Positions 34,604 to 42,403 of a stretch of DNA of 64,000 bases are shown here, one piece after another (position 1 is the stretch's first letter; each line of letters starts with the position of its first letter). A program made the translations under genes and the position numbers. The notes below the pieces were generated by a model. It had not been told where the DNA came from, ran no database searches, and saw only the letters and a list, made by a program, of their open reading frames with translations. Origin of the DNA: Marinobacter salinus (lineage in GTDB: Bacteria > Pseudomonadota > Gammaproteobacteria > Pseudomonadales > Oleiphilaceae); assembly GCF_001854125.1 (NCBI RefSeq), contig NZ_CP017715.1:3100001-3164000 (forward strand), in the 5' to 3' direction.

Positions 34604-36779
34604 AGAGACTCCTCGGTGTTTTCGTGTCTTTGCCACGGCGCCAGCCGTGCAGCTTTTCCAGCAATTTCAGAATGCCGGCAGGGGCGTGGGCTCGCTTCCA
34701 TTCGCCGGCGGCGAATTTTGCGGATTCGTTCCAGGTCGGGTAGGGGTGGATGGTACCCAGAATCTTGTTCAGGCCCAGACCGTGCTTCATGGCCAAAGTA
34801 AACTCGGCCAGGATTTCACCGGCATGGGCACCAACCACCACCGCACCCAGTATCTTGTCCTTGCCTGGGGGTGTGAGCACCTTGATGAATCCATAGTCTT
34901 CGCTCTCCGCAATCGCCCGATCCAGATCGTCCAGGCCGTATCGGGTAACTTCAAAGGCAATGCCTTTCTCTGTGGCTTCGGCTTCGCTCAGCCCCACCCG
35001 GGCCACTTCCGGCGAGGTAAAAGTCACCCATGGCATCACCCGGTAGTCCACCCTGAACCGTTTGAACTGACCGAACAGGCCGTTCACCGCGGCATACCAG
35101 GCCTGATGCGCTGCCGCATGAGTGAACTGATAGGGGCCGGCCACATCGCCACAGGCAAACACGTTCGGATAACGCAGGCTCATGTCCTCTTCCACCGGCA
35201 CGGTGCCGTTAGGCAGGGGCTCGATACCAATTTTGTCGAGCCCGAGGCCTTTGGTATTTGCTGCACGCCCCACCGCCACCAGCACCTTATCGAAGGTAAT
35301 ACGAACCCGCTCGCCCTTATGCTCGCAGTAGACCACTTTCTCGCCTTCTTCGATGGCGAACTCTTTCGCCGCATGTCCCAGGCGAACGTCAATTCCATCA
35401 TTTTCGAACCGGGATTTCACCAGCTCGGATACATCACTGTCTTCTTTCGCCAACAACCGGTCGCCCATTTCCACCTGAATCACCTTGCTACCCAGACGGG
35501 CAAAGGCATGGGCCAGCTCGGAACCGATGGGACCACCGCCCAGCACCAGCAAACGCTCCGGCTGCTCCTGCAGAGCCCAGAGGTTGTCAGAATTCAAAGG
35601 ATCCATGTCAGCAAGCCCTGGAATCGGTGGCATGGCCGGTTTGCCACCTGTCGCAACAACAATACTCCGCGCCGTCAACCGTTCAGTGTGACCATCGGTG
35701 TGCCTGACCTCCAGCTCCCAGGGGGATACGAAGCTTGCCTCACCAGAGATGCAATCCACGCCCAGTTTGCGGTAGCGCTCAGGGGAATCGTGGGGCTCGA
35801 CCTTGGCAATCACGTCCTGAACGCGGTTCATGATGTTCTTGAACGAGCCTTTCACCGGCACTGACTCCAGACCGTAACGGTTGGCGTGACGAAGCGTATC
35901 CGCTGCTTTGGCACTTCGAATCAGAGCCTTGGAGGGAACACAACCGGTGTTGAGGCAGTCGCCACCCATCTTGTGCTTTTCGATCAGGGCCACCTTGGCC
36001 TTAACGGCTGCAGCGATGTAGGCGGAAACCAGCCCGGCAGAGCCGCCGCCAATAACCAGTAGGTTGTAGTCAAAATGCTCAGGCTTCTGCCAGCCGGAAT
36101 ACACTTTGCGGCGGCGAATAAAACCGACCACAAACTTGGCAATCAGGGGGAAGAGCCCAAGCAGGGCAAAAGACAGCAGCAGATCGGCAGAAACAATATC
36201 ACCGGTGGACTGGATCTGGCCAAGCTGGGTGCCGGCGTTCACATACACAAAGGTGCCCGGCAGCATGGCAACCCAGCTCACGAGAGCGTAGGTGCGCAGC
36301 TTCATGCCAGTCAGGCCCATGGCCAGGTTGATCAGGAAAAACGGAAAGACCGGCACCAGGCGCAGGGTCGCAAGATAGAAAGCCCCGTCCTTTTCGATGC
36401 CACGATCCATTTTCGCCACCGTCTCGGCATAGCGCCTGCGCAAGGTATCGCGCATCAGAAAGCGAGCCACCAGAAATGCGAGGGATGCCCCCACGGTTGA
36501 GGCGATGGAAACCGCGGCCAAACCGTAAAGGTTACCGAAGAAAGCACCACCGGCCAGGGTCATAATGGTAGCCCCGGGGAGTGACAGTGCTGTAACCACC
36601 ACATAGACCGCGACAAAACCAAACACCGCAACCACCAGGTTCTGACTGATCCAGTTATCCAGAACCTGTTGGTTTTCCTTGAGATTCTCAAGCGTTAGAA
36701 GCTCACCACCACCGCTGGCGATAAAACCGATGACGACAGCCGCAATCAACGCGACCAGAATCCATTTTTTCAATGTCAT
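34590..36779 (-). CDS. TVP38/TMEM64 membrane domain fused to pyridine-nucleotide disulfide oxidoreductase
   Basis: ATG at 36779 gives 729 residues. Residues ~1-220 form a TVP38/TMEM64 (SNARE-associated Golgi/DedA-like) membrane domain with LPGATIMTLAGGAFFGN and LRLVPVFPFFLINLAMGLTG. Residues ~240-729 form a mercuric-reductase/lipoamide-dehydrogenase-like flavoprotein: FAD site LLVIGGGSAGLVSAYIAA, redox-active pair GGDCLNTGCVPSKAL, NAD site LVLGGGPIGSELAHAF, and FACGDVAGPYQFTHAAAHQAWYAA. No N-terminal heavy-metal-associated domain or vicinal C-terminal Cys pair is seen, so it is unlikely to be a mercuric reductase itself. It probably moves electrons to a membrane-linked acceptor. Confidence 0.9.
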   Translation of the reverse strand: MTLKKWILVALIAAVVIGFIASGGGELLTLENLKENQQVLDNWISQNLVVAVFGFVAVYVVVTALSLPGATIMTLAGGAFFGNLYGLAAVSIASTVGASLAFLVARFLMRDTLRRRYAETVAKMDRGIEKDGAFYLATLRLVPVFPFFLINLAMGLTGMKLRTYALVSWVAMLPGTFVYVNAGTQLGQIQSTGDIVSADLLLSFALLGLFPLIAKFVVGFIRRRKVYSGWQKPEHFDYNLLVIGGGSAGLVSAYIAAAVKAKVALIEKHKMGGDCLNTGCVPSKALIRSAKAADTLRHANRYGLESVPVKGSFKNIMNRVQDVIAKVEPHDSPERYRKLGVDCISGEASFVSPWELEVRHTDGHTERLTARSIVVATGGKPAMPPIPGLADMDPLNSDNLWALQEQPERLLVLGGGPIGSELAHAFARLGSKVIQVEMGDRLLAKEDSDVSELVKSRFENDGIDVRLGHAAKEFAIEEGEKVVYCEHKGERVRITFDKVLVAVGRAANTKGLGLDKIGIEPLPNGTVPVEEDMSLRYPNVFACGDVAGPYQFTHAAAHQAWYAAVNGLFGQFKRFRVDYRVMPWVTFTSPEVARVGLSEAEATEKGIAFEVTRYGLDDLDRAIAESEDYGFIKVLTPPGKDKILGAVVVGAHAGEILAEFTLAMKHGLGLNKILGTIHPYPTWNESAKFAAGEWKRAHAPAGILKLLEKLHGWRRGKDTKTPRSLYVPD

Positions 36780-36972
36780 GAAATAATCCCTGCTAACCTG
36801 AACGTGATGCTGAAAAGACACGCCAGTCTCGGAAGTGTTACACCAGCCCTGTCGGTTTTGCTTACTTTACCGGTCTAATGGTGTTGTACGTCGTTCTTGC
36901 CGGCATTGTGTCAACGATTGCTCATGAATATCTAACAATTTGGTCACGGTCCCCTGATGGTGTGCCCCCCAG

Positions 36973-36982
36973 GGAACTTTTC
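36973..36982 (+). promoter_or_regulatory. Candidate ECF-type -35 element
   Basis: GGGAACTTTT about 58 bases before the ECF sigma gene resembles the GGAACTT -35 element recognised by many ECF sigma factors, which commonly autoregulate. The -10 region is not convincing. Confidence 0.3.
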
Positions 36983-37039
36983 GGCAGCTTTCAGAACTTA
37001 CTGCCATTCTTGAACAATTGCTCACAAAAGGGAACTGCC

Positions 37040-37657
37040 ATGGCCGCTCCAGCCCCCCTCGGGGAGGAAGCACTGATTCAGAGCATGAAAGCGGGAGACG
37101 ATCATTCCTATCAGGAGGCCGTGCGCACCTTTACGCCCGGTATGTTGGCGGTCGCCCGTTTCTACCTGGACCACTCAAGCGCCGAGGAAATCGTCCAGGA
37201 CTGCTGGGTCACCGTCATTGATGCCATCCACAAGTTCGAAGGCCGCTCCGGTCTGAAAACCTGGTTGCACCGCATCGTCGCCAACCGCTGCAAGAACCGG
37301 CTTCGGTCCAGCAACCGGGAAGTCCCCACGGATTTTTCCGAGAGCCTCGAGCCGGAACTGGCGGGACGTTTCAACGCCAAAGGCCGATGGGATCTGCCGC
37401 CCAAGATGCAATTCCACGACTCCGCAGACAAGTTGATGGAAAACGGCGCCCTCAGCGATTGCCTGGATAAACACCTTTCCGCCCTGCCAGAAACCCAGCG
37501 CTCAGCCCTGATGCTGTATGAAGCCCACCAGCACAAATCCGATGATGTCTGTAACATTCTGGATGTAAGCGCCTCTAACCTTCGTGTACTTTTACACCGT
37601 GCGAGGCAGAAAATCTTTCTGATGGTCGAAACCTTCCAGGAGACTGGCGAATGCTGA
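37040..37657 (+). CDS. ECF-family RNA polymerase sigma factor
   Basis: ATG at 37040 with AAGGGA upstream gives 205 residues. Region 2 is present (YQEAVRTFTPGMLAVARFYLDHSSAEEIVQDCWVTVIDAIHKFEGRSGLKTWLHRIVANRCKNRL) and region 4 as LSALPETQRSALMLYEAHQHKSDDVCNILDVSASNLRVLLHRARQKI. The length and motif set are typical ECF. The last seven bases overlap the start of an anti-sigma-like gene, a standard arrangement. Its natural signal may concern the adjacent cysteine-rich cytochrome unit; this is inference. Confidence 0.93.
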   Translation: MAAPAPLGEEALIQSMKAGDDHSYQEAVRTFTPGMLAVARFYLDHSSAEEIVQDCWVTVIDAIHKFEGRSGLKTWLHRIVANRCKNRLRSSNREVPTDFSESLEPELAGRFNAKGRWDLPPKMQFHDSADKLMENGALSDCLDKHLSALPETQRSALMLYEAHQHKSDDVCNILDVSASNLRVLLHRARQKIFLMVETFQETGEC

Positions 37658-37908
37658 TGTGCAGGGATCTGGCTGTGGTTGCCAGTGATTACATCGATGG
37701 CGAATTGGCCGGTCTGCAGAACCTGTCCGTTAAGATGCACCTGATGATGTGCAGGGACTGCCGAACCTTTATTGGCAACCTCCGGGCGAGCACCGAACTC
37801 ATGAAGGCGCACTCCTCCATTCGTCCGGATGAGGAATTTATGCGTCGGATTGATGAGCGGGTCGCCGAAGCCCTTAAGGCCAGGAAAGAAGATAGTGGCG
37901 ATGGGTAA
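37651..37908 (+). CDS. Zinc-finger (zf-HC2/ZAS-like) anti-sigma factor
   Basis: An 85-residue cytoplasmic protein. The motif HLMMCRDC (His-x3-Cys-x2-Cys) after an N-terminal CRDLAVVASDYIDGEL is the HxxxCxxC zinc-binding signature of ZAS anti-sigma factors. No TM segment. The gene overlaps the sigma gene by seven bases. It presumably binds and inhibits the preceding sigma factor, releasing it on oxidation or metal stress. Confidence 0.85.
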   Translation: MLMCRDLAVVASDYIDGELAGLQNLSVKMHLMMCRDCRTFIGNLRASTELMKAHSSIRPDEEFMRRIDERVAEALKARKEDSGDG

Positions 37909-37957
37909 CCGTTTCCATGGGAAGGGTTGATCACTGCCTGCGGTGAGCCCCTGACAG

Positions 37958-38686
37958 CTACCCCTGGTGAATATCGCCCGATTGAGTCCTTGTTTGAAGT
38001 TCTGCTTCCAGTTTTTCTGCCCAGCTCTCAACGTCAATCGGTACTGTCCCTGTAATCTCCAGTGAACGGTCCTCAAGCACCTGCTCAAGACCCTCTTCCT
38101 GCCATTTTGAGACAACCTCGTCCCGGTGATGAAGCAAGGCTTCGATCTGTGGTCTGAAACAACGCACCATCGCCGTCAGCCAACGATTCACCGGCCAGCT
38201 CGGATAGGCGTGGTCCATGGCAAACTGGTCGAGTGCAGTCACGATCACCCCCGCTGGCAGCCAGCTTTCATCCGTCACCCAGCGGTTAACCGCAAACAAA
38301 TCGGTCGGGTAGCCCCAGGCGTCCATGGAAACGGCAACAAGGTGAGCGACACGATCCTCTCCGGTCGGGCCCAAAGCCGGCTCAAGACCTTCGGGCAGTG
38401 CCGGGTTGCGAAGGAAAAGATGAAAATGCCCGTGCTCATCATGATCGTCCCGATGGGCATGATAGTAATACTGGGACGCTGTATCACTATCATAGACGTC
38501 GTCCTTCGGGTAATGATCCATTTCATAAAATGGACCCTGCCCCCTCAGTACTTCACCGACTATATTCAATCCCCCTTTTTGTAGTACCCGGTAGCATTCC
38601 CGAATATCGTCAATCGCCGCCAGGCTACTCAATAACTGGCTCCGACCAAGGCTCGCCAGTTTGGGGACCTCAAGCTCTGTCACCAT
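37958..38686 (-). CDS. DUF6969-like His-rich conserved protein
   Basis: ATG at 38686, with AAGGAG upstream, gives 242 residues; the upstream extension to 38752 has no better start. No signal peptide. A conspicuous segment, YYYHAHRDDHDEHGHFHLFL, is dense in His and Asp and could bind metal. I think this is the DUF6969 family but that is memory of pattern, not a search. It is the second gene after the cysteine-repeat cytochrome, with a 67-base gap on the same strand. Confidence 0.65.
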   Translation of the reverse strand: MVTELEVPKLASLGRSQLLSSLAAIDDIRECYRVLQKGGLNIVGEVLRGQGPFYEMDHYPKDDVYDSDTASQYYYHAHRDDHDEHGHFHLFLRNPALPEGLEPALGPTGEDRVAHLVAVSMDAWGYPTDLFAVNRWVTDESWLPAGVIVTALDQFAMDHAYPSWPVNRWLTAMVRCFRPQIEALLHHRDEVVSKWQEEGLEQVLEDRSLEITGTVPIDVESWAEKLEAELQTRTQSGDIHQG

Positions 38687-38753
38687 CTCTCGTCTCCTTG
38701 TAATGCGGCCCCGGCATAACCGCAGGCCGCGCTTGTCCGCCTTTTTCGCCAAG

Positions 38754-39602
38754 CTATGCAGCTGAACCTGTCAGGTCCTGTCCTGCATGTGCTGAACAGG
38801 GGTTCTTAACCGCACAGGGATTTTTTGTAGCACATGGGTTTTTCGTCGCACAGGGATTTTTTCCAGCGCACGGATTGCAGCCTCCGCATTTGCCTCTTTT
38901 AAGAGCACAGGGATTAGTTGCAAGCTGCTTGTGGACCTTACCCATATAGGCTGTCAGGGCCGCCAGTTGCTCTCCGTCCCATTCAAGAGGCTCGGCTGCC
39001 ATCGGCTGCACCATGCAAATCTGGACCATTTCATCCAGATGCACCGTATCCAGACCAAAGATATCACGGGCCATTGCTACAGAATGCGGGTAGGCGTTGG
39101 CGAAGGTCGCGTTGTAGCCCGCTCCGTTGTTGTGGCAGGTCGAGCATGACAGGCCATTAGCGCTGAGGGAGGGGTCGTTAAACAGCTTCTCGCCCATTGC
39201 CATCAGTTTGCACGGATTGCCCTCATACGGCTGATAGCTGACAGGCCGGGTCACCTTTTTAGCCGCACAGGGATTGGGTTTGGCGCCGCACTTACCCGCT
39301 GCTGCACACGGGTTGCACCCCTTCACTGCACAGGGATTACAGCCCTTGGTGGCGCACGGGTTCTTCGTGGCACAGGGATTTTTGGTCGCACATGGGTTTT
39401 TGGCCGCGCATGGATTGCAACCGGCCTTACAGTGTTGCCCGGCTTTGCACTTGCTCTTACAGAGGGAACACGGGCTGCAGGCCGCAACCGCCAGCCCGCC
39501 GTGGCCGAGCATGGCAGTCATCAGAGCTGCAGACCACCAGGCAGTGCACCGATGTTCACAGGAACTGCGAATGGCTTTCCTCAGAGGATGTATTGTGGAC
39601 AT
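38754..39602 (-). CDS. Exported cytochrome c-like protein with Cys-rich NPCATK hexapeptide repeats
   Basis: A 282-residue protein with an N-terminal export signal (AALMTAMLGHGGLAVA, cleavage near residue 40). Mature residues 42-112 hold 16 cysteines, many in NPCATK/NPCAAK hexapeptides or GCNPCA units; residues 230-269 hold another 8. Between them lies one class I-like cytochrome c domain with CSTCH heme motif at 153-157, and a possible distal Met near ICMVQPMAAEPL. The cysteines would have to stay reduced, be disulfide-bonded or hold metal in the periplasm. ATG at 39602 follows AGGGAGAG. Not a known copper-storage protein to me; a novel combination. Confidence 0.85.
   Translation of the reverse strand: MSTIHPLRKAIRSSCEHRCTAWWSAALMTAMLGHGGLAVAACSPCSLCKSKCKAGQHCKAGCNPCAAKNPCATKNPCATKNPCATKGCNPCAVKGCNPCAAAGKCGAKPNPCAAKKVTRPVSYQPYEGNPCKLMAMGEKLFNDPSLSANGLSCSTCHNNGAGYNATFANAYPHSVAMARDIFGLDTVHLDEMVQICMVQPMAAEPLEWDGEQLAALTAYMGKVHKQLATNPCALKRGKCGGCNPCAGKNPCATKNPCATKNPCAVKNPCSAHAGQDLTGSAA
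38793..38915 (-). repeat. C-terminal cysteine-repeat array (NPCATK units)
   Basis: Residues 230-270 of the cytochrome-like protein repeat NPCA-T/V/G-K at six-residue spacing, giving an 18-base period in DNA with 8 cysteines. Confidence 0.8.
39261..39419 (-). repeat. N-terminal cysteine-repeat array (NPCATK units)
   Basis: Residues 62-114 repeat NPCA-T/A-K and GCNPCA units with a dominant 18-base DNA period. The DNA-level similarity of neighbouring units suggests expansion by slippage or recombination. Confidence 0.8.
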
Positions 39603-39741
39603 TGTCTCTCTCCCTGATTATGGAGTTATTGGTTGGACCGTCAGAGCCCATCACCGCCTGAAAGGGCGGCTTCATAAGAGACACAGGAGTTCCTGAACTA
39701 TTACACCCACTAACACTGAACTTAACCAAAGGGGATGCCCG

Positions 39742-40944
39742 ATGACCAGCAACCTGGCCGATGACAGAAAAGCTGCAATAATCGCCGCCTTGGCAGGGGG
39801 CTGGGTTGGTGACGCGGCCAGCCTTGGCCTGCACTGGCTTTATGACAGCCAACGTATTCTTGAGGTGGGTGACCAGTCTCCGGAATTTTTGCCGCCAAAG
39901 GCCGACTATTTCAAAGGCGGGTTCGGCTACTTTGCTCATGAAGGCAAACAGCCTGGTGATGTCAGCCATTATGGAGCAGCAACGGGGATATTGACCGACA
40001 GCCTGCTGGCGAGCGCAGGTAGACTGGATATCCGCGATTACCAGCGACGCTTTCGTGCTTTCTTTGGCCCCGGCGGCCTCTGGCAGGGTTACATTGATAA
40101 TCCGACCCGGGTCACACTCGACAATCTCAACAGCATCGAACGTGAATCCATTGAGCAGGCCAGATCAACAACCACAACTGAGCTGACTGATAAACAGAAG
40201 AGAGTGCTGGTTCAGAAGGTCTTGCCTTACACCCGGTACCTGAGCGGCAGTCAACTGGCTGAACCAGTCCGCAACGCCATCAATCTCACCTATCACGAAC
40301 CCGCGGTTCAGGAGGCTGGCGTTCACCTCGCCGAAACCATCGACCGTAACCTGCTGCCGGAAAGCGGCGCCGACGACATGCAACTGCCGGCGGTTTCCAA
40401 ACTGCCGCCCTTGGTGGCCTCCTACTGTGGTAAAGAAAACCTGATGGAGATTACAGAAGCCGCTGTCCGCGTGACCAATAACAATGATGAAGCCGTAGCC
40501 TGGGCAAAATGCGCAGCGCGACTTCTCGACCACCTCTTCCAAGGCACACCGATGTCGACAGCACTGGAGGCTGCCAGTAATGAAGCACCAAGCCGGGAAA
40601 AACTAAGCAGCGCCCAAACTGATTCCTCGATGGACGCTGTAACTGCAGGCGACACCTATGGCCGCACCTGCTACCTGCATGAGGCCATGCCGGTAATCTT
40701 TCACATCCTTAGCCATGCCAGCAGCTACGCCGAAGCCATTCGCGCCAATATTCAGTGCGGAGGCGATTCCTGCGGGCGGGCCTGGATCATCGGTCCGGCC
40801 ATGGCGGCCGTCCACGGCGCTGGAGGTGAGCAAGGTATACCCCTTAGCTGGCTTACCCGGGTGAAAAATGCCGACGCTATTATCAAGGATATTGAGTCCC
40901 TCGTGGGCGAAGAATGGAAGCGTAACGAGCAGACGCAGGCCTGA
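39742..40944 (+). CDS. ADP-ribosylglycohydrolase family protein
   Basis: A 400-residue cytoplasmic protein of the ARH/DraG superfamily. It begins with AALAGGWVGDAASLGLHWLYD, the family's start (GxxxGDAxG-type), and has the metal-binding C-terminal RANIQCGGDSCGRAWIIGPAMAAVHG. Members remove ADP-ribose or related groups from proteins or small molecules. Alternatively it is a distant family member without that activity; an ADP-ribosyltransferase partner is not seen. It is divergent from the cytochrome gene and convergent with TVP38. Confidence 0.85.
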   Translation: MTSNLADDRKAAIIAALAGGWVGDAASLGLHWLYDSQRILEVGDQSPEFLPPKADYFKGGFGYFAHEGKQPGDVSHYGAATGILTDSLLASAGRLDIRDYQRRFRAFFGPGGLWQGYIDNPTRVTLDNLNSIERESIEQARSTTTTELTDKQKRVLVQKVLPYTRYLSGSQLAEPVRNAINLTYHEPAVQEAGVHLAETIDRNLLPESGADDMQLPAVSKLPPLVASYCGKENLMEITEAAVRVTNNNDEAVAWAKCAARLLDHLFQGTPMSTALEAASNEAPSREKLSSAQTDSSMDAVTAGDTYGRTCYLHEAMPVIFHILSHASSYAEAIRANIQCGGDSCGRAWIIGPAMAAVHGAGGEQGIPLSWLTRVKNADAIIKDIESLVGEEWKRNEQTQA

Positions 40945-40948
40945 AACC

Positions 40949-41641
40949 TCAGGTCTCAGTGCCCAGATGCAGAAAACGCGACAATCGGGAGTGAGGACGC
41001 CTGCTGAGATACAGCGGCAAGGTGCTCATGACGATAAGAATTATGGCAGCGGCCACGACCGTCAGCACAGGACTGAGCTCAAAGCTGTGCCCCAGCCCGG
41101 CAAACACGAAGGTCATCGGCAGCATGCCGATGGTTGTCGCGAGCGCATAACGCCAGAGGGAGATTGCAGTGACACCGGCGGCATAACTGATCAGCGCAAA
41201 CGAAAACAGAGGAACCAGGCGCGTCAACGTCACCGCGATAAACAAGAAGCGCTGGGAGCCATTGGCCGAGAACACCGGGTGATCACCCAGTTTGCGCCGA
41301 ACCACTTCACGCCCGAGGATCCGCGCCAGGTAAAAAGCAATGATGGACCCCGCGAGAGCCCCCGTCACCGCGATTGCGGTTCCTGTGAACATGCCATAAA
41401 CAAGCCCGGCGGCGGCACTGATCGGCAGCGTGGGAATGGGTCCGACCACTACAGCAAGGATCATCATCAGCATCAGCAGCAGTGGCCCCGACACGCCCTG
41501 ATGGCCCAGCCAGTCAGACAGCGCTGAGGGCGCCAGACTGACGGGCATGCCCAGCTGGCGAAGCACCAGCCAGATTACAGCCATCACCAACGCTACAATG
41601 ACCAGAATGGAAAGACGGAAAACCCATTTTGAATGGTTCAT
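40949..41641 (-). CDS. TVP38/TMEM64 family membrane protein
   Basis: A 230-residue inner-membrane protein with five or six TM helices. The family signature VGPIPTLPISAAAGLVYGMFTG followed by FYLARILGREVVRRKLGD and LTRLVPLFSFALISYAAG is clear (DedA-related, possible lipid-scramblase-like fold). It differs from the fused version in the radical SAM cluster. It stands alone. Confidence 0.88.
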   Translation of the reverse strand: MNHSKWVFRLSILVIVALVMAVIWLVLRQLGMPVSLAPSALSDWLGHQGVSGPLLLMLMMILAVVVGPIPTLPISAAAGLVYGMFTGTAIAVTGALAGSIIAFYLARILGREVVRRKLGDHPVFSANGSQRFLFIAVTLTRLVPLFSFALISYAAGVTAISLWRYALATTIGMLPMTFVFAGLGHSFELSPVLTVVAAAIILIVMSTLPLYLSRRPHSRLSRFLHLGTET

Positions 41642-41732
41642 GGGGGTATTCTACCCGTCAAATGAAAAGCGGGAAGCATTGGTGAGAATTTGCAGACCGC
41701 GCGGAGACCGCCACACGGTCTGTGCGATCGTC

Positions 41733-42287
41733 TTATTGGTTCTTGCTCCAGGCAAACTTCCTGAACGGCTCGTCTACCGGCGTTTCTGCGATATGGTTGA
41801 TGTAATTGCTCATCACTTTCTGTGACAACACCAGAATGACTTCCAGCACCTGGCGGTTGTCATATCCGGCCCGGGAGAACGCGGCCAGGTCATCCTCGCT
41901 GACATTGCCCTGCTTGTTCATGACGGCCAGCGTGAAGGTACGCAATGCTTCCAGTTTTTCACTGGGCAGCGGCGTTTTTTTCCGCAAAGCGTTAGTAATG
42001 TCATCGGACACTTCCATCATTTTCGCGATGCCGGTATGCGCAGGCACACAATAATGGCAGGCATTCTCAACGTTGATGGTCTGCCAGACCACGGTTTTTT
42101 CATCGTTATCGAAGCTGCTGTCCAGAACCAGCTGGTGCAGTTTCTGATACGCTTCAAGCACCTGAGGTGATTCCGCCATAACCCCATGAAGCCCCGGGAT
42201 CATACCGAAGCTTTTCCGGGAGTTTTCCAGGAAAGGCTTCGCCCCTTCCGGTGCCGTGTTTATATCGTGCTTCTTAAAGTCAGCCAT
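41733..42287 (-). CDS. Carboxymuconolactone decarboxylase/AhpD-like protein
   Basis: 184 residues from ATG at 42287, which has GGAG at the right distance. The redox pair is present as NACHYCVPAHTGIAKM (CxxC followed by His), as in AhpD-type peroxidase-associated proteins. The domain length and helical pattern fit the CMD family. It faces a divergent TetR-type gene, and three palindromes in the intergenic region suggest that TetR regulates it. Confidence 0.88.
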   Translation of the reverse strand: MADFKKHDINTAPEGAKPFLENSRKSFGMIPGLHGVMAESPQVLEAYQKLHQLVLDSSFDNDEKTVVWQTINVENACHYCVPAHTGIAKMMEVSDDITNALRKKTPLPSEKLEALRTFTLAVMNKQGNVSEDDLAAFSRAGYDNRQVLEVILVLSQKVMSNYINHIAETPVDEPFRKFAWSKNQ

Positions 42288-42304
42288 GTTCATCTCCAAA
42301 TTAA

Positions 42305-42318
42305 TGAGTGATCATTCA
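42305..42318. promoter_or_regulatory. TetR operator site 1
   Basis: TGAGTGATCATTCA, a near-perfect palindrome of type TGAGYGATCAYTCA, close to the AhpD-like start. Confidence 0.55.
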
Positions 42319-42343
42319 ATTACGAGTTCACGGTAACTGTTAC

Positions 42344-42357
42344 TGAGCGATCACTCA
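42344..42357. promoter_or_regulatory. TetR operator site 2
   Basis: TGAGCGATCACTCA, the best palindrome of the three, in the centre of the divergent intergenic region. Confidence 0.6.
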
Positions 42358-42366
42358 AGATATAAT

Positions 42367-42380
42367 TGAGCGCGCATTCA
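42367..42380. promoter_or_regulatory. TetR operator site 3
   Basis: TGAGCGCGCATTCA keeps the outer arms of the other two sites but has a GC core. It lies 24 bases before the TetR start. Confidence 0.5.
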
Positions 42381-42403
42381 AAGTTGCAGGTAACGGTGAC
42401 ACC

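Noticed and set aside
34647-35864. 405-codon plus-strand frame
   Set aside because: Antisense to the flavoprotein half of the TVP38 fusion, whose active-site motifs are intact; composition rich in His/Gln/Arg as expected for a shadow.
34590-36779. Mercuric reductase
   Set aside because: The flavoenzyme part has the redox Cys pair but no heavy-metal-associated domain or C-terminal Cys pair, and no mer genes are nearby.
36780-37039. Possible small gene in the 260-base gap upstream of the ECF sigma factor
   Set aside because: The in-frame extension of the sigma gene has no ribosome-binding site and unlike composition; no other frame looks coding.
38793-39419. Regular 18-base repeats resembling a CRISPR-like array
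   Set aside because: The repeats are in frame within a signal-peptide protein, lack unique spacers of equal size, and encode NPCATK units.
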